A stretch of 64,000 bases of DNA from an uncultured Oscillospiraceae bacterium (lineage in GTDB: Bacteria > Bacillota > Clostridia > Oscillospirales > Oscillospiraceae): the NCBI GenBank assembly GCA_934565415.1, contig CAKTHQ010000009.1, forward strand, positions 1 through 64,000, read 5' to 3'. Shown here in pieces: positions 60,425 to 64,000 of this stretch. The first letter of the stretch is position 1; every line of letters begins with the position of its first letter. A model generated the notes under the pieces. The model was not told where the DNA came from, made no database searches, and saw only the letters and a program-made list of their open reading frames with translations. The position numbers and the translations under genes are program-made.

Positions 60425-61237
60425 ATGAAAAAGCTATTTGCACTGTGTTTGGCCCTTGTGATGGTTGTATCCATGGTTGCCTGCGGCAGTTCCAAGCCCG
60501 CCGAGACTCAGGCTCCCGCCGATACCGCTGCCGCAGACACGACTGCTGCCGCTACTGACGGGAAAAAGTGGATCATTGCTACTGACACCGTATTTAAGCC
60601 CTTTGAGTATACCGATGCTTCCGGTAACTTTGTGGGCATCGATGTGGACATCGTCGCAGCCATTGCCGCTGACCAGGGCTTTGACTACGAATTGAACAGC
60701 TTGGGCTGGGATGCTTCCATCGCTGCCTGTCAGGCCGGCCAGGCGGACGGCATGATCGCCGGTGCCTCCATTACCGACGAGCGGAAAGCCAGCGGCTGGA
60801 CATTCTCCGACGGCTACTACACCGCTACCCAGAGCATGACCGTCGCTGCCGATTCCGACATTACCGGCTTTGCTGATCTGAAGGGCAAGGATGTAGCTGT
60901 GAAGACCGGCACCCAGGGCGCCAGCTACGCCGAGAGCCTGAAGGATGAGTACGGTTTCAACCTGGTTTACTTCGAGGATTCTCCCACTATGTACCAGGCG
61001 GTCATGGGCGGCCAGTGCGTTGCCTGCTTCGAGGATACCCCCATTATGCAGGCCTCCATTAAGGATAACGGCATGGCTCTGAAAGTCCTGGAGGATACCG
61101 CCAACGCCGGTGGCGACTACGGTTTCGCCATCTTCGATTCCGCTAACCAGGAGCTGCTGGATATGTTCAATGCCGGTCTTGCCAACATCAAGGCCAACGG
61201 TACTTACGACCAGATCCTGGCCAAGTACCTGGGTTAA
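60425..61237 (+). CDS. amino-acid ABC transporter substrate-binding lipoprotein
   Basis: A 270-residue extracellular lipoprotein of solute-binding family 3. The signal ends in a lipobox-like SMVAC with the lipidated Cys at about 20. The mature domain starts after an Ala/Thr-rich linker with WIIATDTVFKPFEYTDASGN near 46-65 and GIDVDIVAAIAAD near 68-80, which bind the alpha-amino and alpha-carboxyl groups. It delivers a polar amino acid such as glutamine, arginine or cystine to the permease. The ATG at 60425 has AGAGGAAAGG about 9 nt upstream; the ATG at 60416 directly abuts that site and is less likely. Confidence 0.92.
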   Translation: MKKLFALCLALVMVVSMVACGSSKPAETQAPADTAAADTTAAATDGKKWIIATDTVFKPFEYTDASGNFVGIDVDIVAAIAADQGFDYELNSLGWDASIAACQAGQADGMIAGASITDERKASGWTFSDGYYTATQSMTVAADSDITGFADLKGKDVAVKTGTQGASYAESLKDEYGFNLVYFEDSPTMYQAVMGGQCVACFEDTPIMQASIKDNGMALKVLEDTANAGGDYGFAIFDSANQELLDMFNAGLANIKANGTYDQILAKYLG

Positions 61238-61249
61238 CCTGTTTCCTGC

Positions 61250-61284
61250 CTTAGGGGACGCCTTTAGGCGCCCCCTAAGCTTTT
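61250..61284 (+). terminator. partial terminator between binding-protein and permease genes
   Basis: CTTAGGGG-A-CGCC pairs with GGCG-C-CCCCTAAG (one mismatch) around TTTA, followed by CTTTT. It fits attenuation that leaves more binding protein than permease. Confidence 0.75.
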
Positions 61285-61290
61285 ATAAGG

Positions 61291-61338
61291 GTCGCTGATA
61301 AAAGCGGCAGAACATAGAGTGCTGTTTTTATGAGCGAC
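61291..61338 (+). repeat. long imperfect inverted repeat before the permease gene
   Basis: Two 19-nt arms (61291-61309 and 61320-61338) pair with three mismatches around a 10-nt loop. There is no T-run. It may stabilise the upstream or downstream mRNA half. Confidence 0.65.
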
Positions 61339-61370
61339 TCATAGATATTATTTGAAGGGAGTCTTTAAGC

Positions 61371-62045
61371 GTGATACGAATTCTCTCCGTCTATGGCAAT
61401 CTCCTGCTGCGTGCTATGGGTCAAACGCTGCTGCTGGCTCTGTGCGGCCTGTTCTTTGCCTGTATTCTGGGCCTGATCTTCGGCCTGCTGAGCGTGGTAA
61501 AAGTCCGGGCTTGCAATATTATCTCTACCATTTTCGTCGACCTGATTCGGGGCGTGCCCATGATCGTCTTGGCATATATGATCTATTTTGGCGTTCCCCA
61601 GGGTGTCAAGCAGCTGATCCCCGGGACGAAATTTACATTGACCGCCCTGCAGGCCGGTACCGTCGCTTTGGCATTGAATTGCGGTGCCTATATGGCAGAA
61701 ATCATCCGAGCCGGTATCCAGAGCGTGGACCCCGGCCAGATGGAGGCGGCCCGGTCCCTGGGCCTTCCCTATTGGCGGGGTATGGTCCGCGTGGTGCTGC
61801 CCCAGGCTATCCGTACCATGATCCCCAGCATCATCAATCAGTTTATCATTACCCTGAAGGATACCTCCATTCTGTCCGTCATCGGCTTCCCGGAACTGGT
61901 GAATACGGCAAAGAATGTGATCGCCAATACCATGCAATCCTTCCAGGTATGGGCCATCGTGGGCGTGATGTATTTGGTGATCATTACCCTGCTGTCCAAG
62001 CTGGCAAAGCAGCTGGAAAGGAGACTGAACCGTGGGCGTGAATAA
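61371..62045 (+). CDS. amino-acid ABC transporter permease
   Basis: A 224-residue HisMQ-type permease with about five membrane helices. The conserved EAA loop ([27 protein letters not shown], split here as [14 protein letters not shown] and VVLPQAIR, about 122-148) couples to the ATPase, and [20 protein letters not shown] near 52-71 is typical of the family. The start is GTG at 61371 with AAGGGAG upstream. It overlaps the ATPase gene by 14 nt. Confidence 0.93.
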   Translation: MIRILSVYGNLLLRAMGQTLLLALCGLFFACILGLIFGLLSVVKVRACNIISTIFVDLIRGVPMIVLAYMIYFGVPQGVKQLIPGTKFTLTALQAGTVALALNCGAYMAEIIRAGIQSVDPGQMEAARSLGLPYWRGMVRVVLPQAIRTMIPSIINQFIITLKDTSILSVIGFPELVNTAKNVIANTMQSFQVWAIVGVMYLVIITLLSKLAKQLERRLNRGRE

Positions 62046-62778
62046 GAACAACGTGAAGATCCATATCTCCCATCTAAAAAAGAACTTCGGCAAGCTGGAG
62101 GTCCTGAAGGATGTGTCCACCGATGTTTACGAAGGGGAGGTGGTTGTAATTCTGGGCCCTTCCGGCAGCGGCAAATCCACTCTCCTGCGCTGCCTGAACC
62201 GTTTGGAGGAGATTACCGGCGGCGAGGTAGTCGTAGACGGCCACAATTTGACGGACAGAAAGACCAACCTCAATAAGGTCCGGGAAAAGGTTGGCATGGT
62301 GTTTCAACACTTTAACCTCTTTAACAACCTGAATGTTCTGGATAATATGATGCTGGCCCCCACAGAGCTGAAAAAGGCCAGCAAGGCAGAGGCCAAGGAA
62401 GAATCCCTGCGCCTGCTGGAGCGGGTTGGCCTGCTGGATAAAGCCGCAGCCTTCCCAGCCCAGCTCTCCGGCGGCCAGAAGCAGCGGGTGGCCATTGCCC
62501 GGGCCCTGGCCATGCATCCGGACATTATGCTCTTCGACGAGCCCACCTCCGCCCTGGACCCGGAAATGGTAGGCGAGGTCCTGCAAGTCATGAAGCAGCT
62601 GGCCGCCGACGGCATGACCATGGTGGTTGTCACCCACGAGATCGGTTTTGCCAGAGAGGTAGCCACCCGCGTTATCTTTATGGAAGGCGGCTACATCGTC
62701 GAAGAGGGCACCCCCGATGAAGTCATCAACCACCCCAAACAGCCGAGAACCATTGATTTCTTAAGTAAGGTGCTCTGA
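62032..62778 (+). CDS. amino-acid ABC transporter ATP-binding protein
   Basis: A 248-residue GlnQ/HisP-type ATPase that powers the preceding permease. Walker [11 protein letters not shown] is at about 41-50, the Q-loop MVFQHFNLF near 89-97, the signature [15 protein letters not shown] near 145-159, Walker [15 protein letters not shown] near 164-177 and the switch His in VVVTHEIG near 202-209. Start GTG at 62032, with a second GTG at 62038 as an alternative. It is the last gene of the transporter operon. Confidence 0.95.
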   Translation: MGVNKNNVKIHISHLKKNFGKLEVLKDVSTDVYEGEVVVILGPSGSGKSTLLRCLNRLEEITGGEVVVDGHNLTDRKTNLNKVREKVGMVFQHFNLFNNLNVLDNMMLAPTELKKASKAEAKEESLRLLERVGLLDKAAAFPAQLSGGQKQRVAIARALAMHPDIMLFDEPTSALDPEMVGEVLQVMKQLAADGMTMVVVTHEIGFAREVATRVIFMEGGYIVEEGTPDEVINHPKQPRTIDFLSKVL

Positions 62779-62780
62779 TT

Positions 62781-62823
62781 AAAAAGTCATCCCAGCCGGG
62801 CTCGGTTTGGGATGACTTTTTTT
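62781..62823 (+). terminator. terminator after the amino-acid ABC operon
   Basis: AAAAAGTCATCCCA pairs with TGGGATGACTTTTT, followed by more T residues. Confidence 0.92.
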
Positions 62824-62908
62824 AGCGCTTCTGTAACCTTTGCTGCCTCTGATTTGTGTTCTATATGAAAGGCCTTTCAAGTACATAAGAAATTTGGTGA
62901 GATCACAC

Positions 62909-63394
62909 ATGAAAATGGATACCGGTGTAGTGGTGGAGAAGTACAAGGACAGCCTGTTTTCCGTGGCATTCAATGTCTGTGCCAATGCGGCAGACGCAGA
63001 GGATGTTGTCCAAGATACTTTTTTGCAATATCACACAGAGAGAAAGCCCTTCGCGGATGAACATCATATTCGGGCCTGGCTGATCCGGGTGGCCATCAAC
63101 AAGGCAAAGAATTTAAAGCTGTCCTTTTGGCGAAGAAAAAGTATTCCTCTGGAGGAGTATATGGAGTGTCTGACCTTTGAAACGCCGGAAGCGGAGAGCC
63201 TATTTGAAGAGGTCATGGGGCTTCCGGAAAAGTACCGGGTGGTGCTCCATCTATTCTACTATGAGGACTATTCCGTAAAAGAGATTGCGGGAATTTTGCA
63301 CCTTTCGGAATCCAACGTGAAGGTTCGCTTGTCCAGAGGACGTACACTTTTAAGAGAAAAGCTGCAGGAGGTTTGGAACGATGATGACGAATAA
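62909..63394 (+). CDS. ECF-type RNA polymerase sigma factor (second)
   Basis: A 161-residue sigma factor with region 2 (YKDSLFSVAFNVCANAADAE, then DVVQDTFLQYH, about 12-42) and region 4 (YYEDYSVKEIAGILHLSESN near 118-137). The ATG at 62909 gives the family N-terminus; a reading from 62840 adds 23 residues through the leader. It overlaps the next gene by 14 nt. It belongs to the same general group as the factor at 8754 but is clearly divergent. A possible promoter, TGTAACCTTT near 62833, is too uncertain to list separately. Confidence 0.9.
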   Translation: MKMDTGVVVEKYKDSLFSVAFNVCANAADAEDVVQDTFLQYHTERKPFADEHHIRAWLIRVAINKAKNLKLSFWRRKSIPLEEYMECLTFETPEAESLFEEVMGLPEKYRVVLHLFYYEDYSVKEIAGILHLSESNVKVRLSRGRTLLREKLQEVWNDDDE

Positions 63395-63986
63395 AGAACT
63401 TTACAAGCAGGCCTTTGGGGCCCTTCATTTCCCGGATACCGCATCCCGGAAATCCAACGAGTGCAAACAGGAGAAGCATTTTCGGCCATCAAGAAGATTG
63501 GCTCTGGTATGTACCTGCGTACTGCTGATAATAGGGCTTACCATGACAGTCTGGGCCTATGGGAACCAGGTAATTGAACACATTTTCGGCTGGGAGAATA
63601 ACATGGAACTTACCACCGGCTTGAATGAGGATGGGAATACATTCAGCTGGGTGGTTGTCCATACGGAGGACCTGACGGACCCTGTTCGGCTGGAAAAGGG
63701 CCGGATGATCTTCCTTGTAAATGGGGAAGAGCTGGACATTACGGACCAGGTCAGCCAGACAAAGAGCTTCCGCTATGAGTACACAGATGAAGCCGGGAAT
63801 ACCCACCTCTGGTTGGTGGGGCTGAATTCAGAAGAGTTAGCCAATTATGGGTATGCAGAGTATATCAAAGATATGTCCGGCACTTGGGCCTGCGGCTATT
63901 CCGCCAGGGTGAATATCGAAGAAGATGGGACTGCATCTGCCCAATGGCTAAAAATTGCCAAGGGGGAATTGGATATTCCGTGGTAA
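63381..63986 (+). CDS. single-pass membrane protein, probable anti-sigma partner
   Basis: A 201-residue protein with a basic cytoplasmic N-terminus (about 1-39), one membrane helix (about 40-60) and an extracytoplasmic domain of about 140 residues. Its start overlaps the sigma factor gene by 14 nt, and the topology is that of an anti-sigma factor or of a DUF4179-like sigma-associated protein, but no defining motif is seen. The ectodomain repeats the pattern of short beta strands with acidic turns. It ends with TAA at 63984-63986, 14 nt before the window edge, so the gene is complete. Confidence 0.65.
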   Translation: MMTNKELYKQAFGALHFPDTASRKSNECKQEKHFRPSRRLALVCTCVLLIIGLTMTVWAYGNQVIEHIFGWENNMELTTGLNEDGNTFSWVVVHTEDLTDPVRLEKGRMIFLVNGEELDITDQVSQTKSFRYEYTDEAGNTHLWLVGLNSEELANYGYAEYIKDMSGTWACGYSARVNIEEDGTASAQWLKIAKGELDIPW

Positions 63987-64000
63987 AATACACCGGTGCA

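Noticed and set aside
1-64000. CRISPR array, prophage, integrative element or restriction system
   Set aside because: No regularly spaced repeats, phage structural genes, integrases, transposases or methylase/nuclease pairs were seen.

Overview
The window is a GC-rich, gene-dense chromosomal segment of a Gram-positive member of the Bacillota, most likely a gut-type Clostridia (Oscillospiraceae/Ruminococcaceae-like). Evidence: the Firmicutes gene orders prmC-recA-recX-rimO-pgsA and gdpP-rplI-dnaB-tilS-hpt-ftsH, ftsEX followed by a coiled-coil M23 hydrolase, families typical of Clostridia (DUF4317, DUF3793, DUF4830, DUF1385/YqhQ), strong AGGAGG ribosome binding sites, and sigma-A promoters that nearly all have a 17-nt spacer. 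No phage, insertion sequence, plasmid or CRISPR signature was seen; most of the window is core chromosome.

Layout. 1-8548: a two-component system (5' neighbour truncated at the window edge), a YqhQ-like membrane protein, prmC, recA, recX, rimO and pgsA, all tightly packed on +. 8702-10792: an ECF sigma factor with a large membrane partner behind a possible self-regulated promoter. 10896-15728: DUF4317, a cytidylate-kinase-like protein, gltX and trpS. 15839-19939 (-): tmk, a DJ-1/PfpI protein, mltG and a U32 peptidase. 20147-24134 (+): PfkB-type kinase, pyridoxamine kinase, a membrane-anchored GNAT and a cytoplasmic GH13 amylase. 24366-24574: tRNA-Pro and tRNA-Gly. 24834-28318: apgM-serC-serA for serine synthesis. 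28380-32198 (-): proB-proA-proC plus an iron-sulfur aldo/keto reductase. 32307-33258 (-): FMN riboswitch and riboflavin transporter RibU. 33298-36246: DUF4830, rsuA and a CdaR/PucR-type regulator. 36247-40487: ftsE, ftsX, M23 hydrolase and S41 protease. 40580-43135 (-): BlaI repressor and an unusual BlaR1-like sensor. 43184-47640 (-): phosphoglucomutase, a flavodoxin/DUF3793 operon led by an unlisted 43-residue membrane peptide, and a D-lactate-type dehydrogenase. 47905-55427 (+): gdpP, rplI, dnaB, tilS, hpt, ftsH. 55469-58016: nitroreductase and a tandem glycine riboswitch controlling an AGCS symporter. 58078-63986: a surface protein, a second cytidylate-kinase-like protein, a polar amino-acid ABC transporter and a second ECF sigma/membrane-partner pair.

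The genes form coherent modules: cell-wall growth and division (ftsEX + M23, mltG, pgm, BlaI/BlaR1), replication and repair (recA, dnaB, hpt, tmk), amino-acid supply (serine, proline, glycine uptake, ABC importer) and envelope signalling (two-component system, two ECF systems).

Points most worth attention: a 73-bp exact repeat at the window edge that joins an amylase fragment to a truncated gene (probably an assembly chimera); a BlaR1-like protein whose penicillin-binding-like domain has lost all three catalytic motifs; a small membrane peptide heading the flavodoxin operon under a dyad operator; and a near-identical 14-bp dyad core upstream of the CdaR-like regulator.
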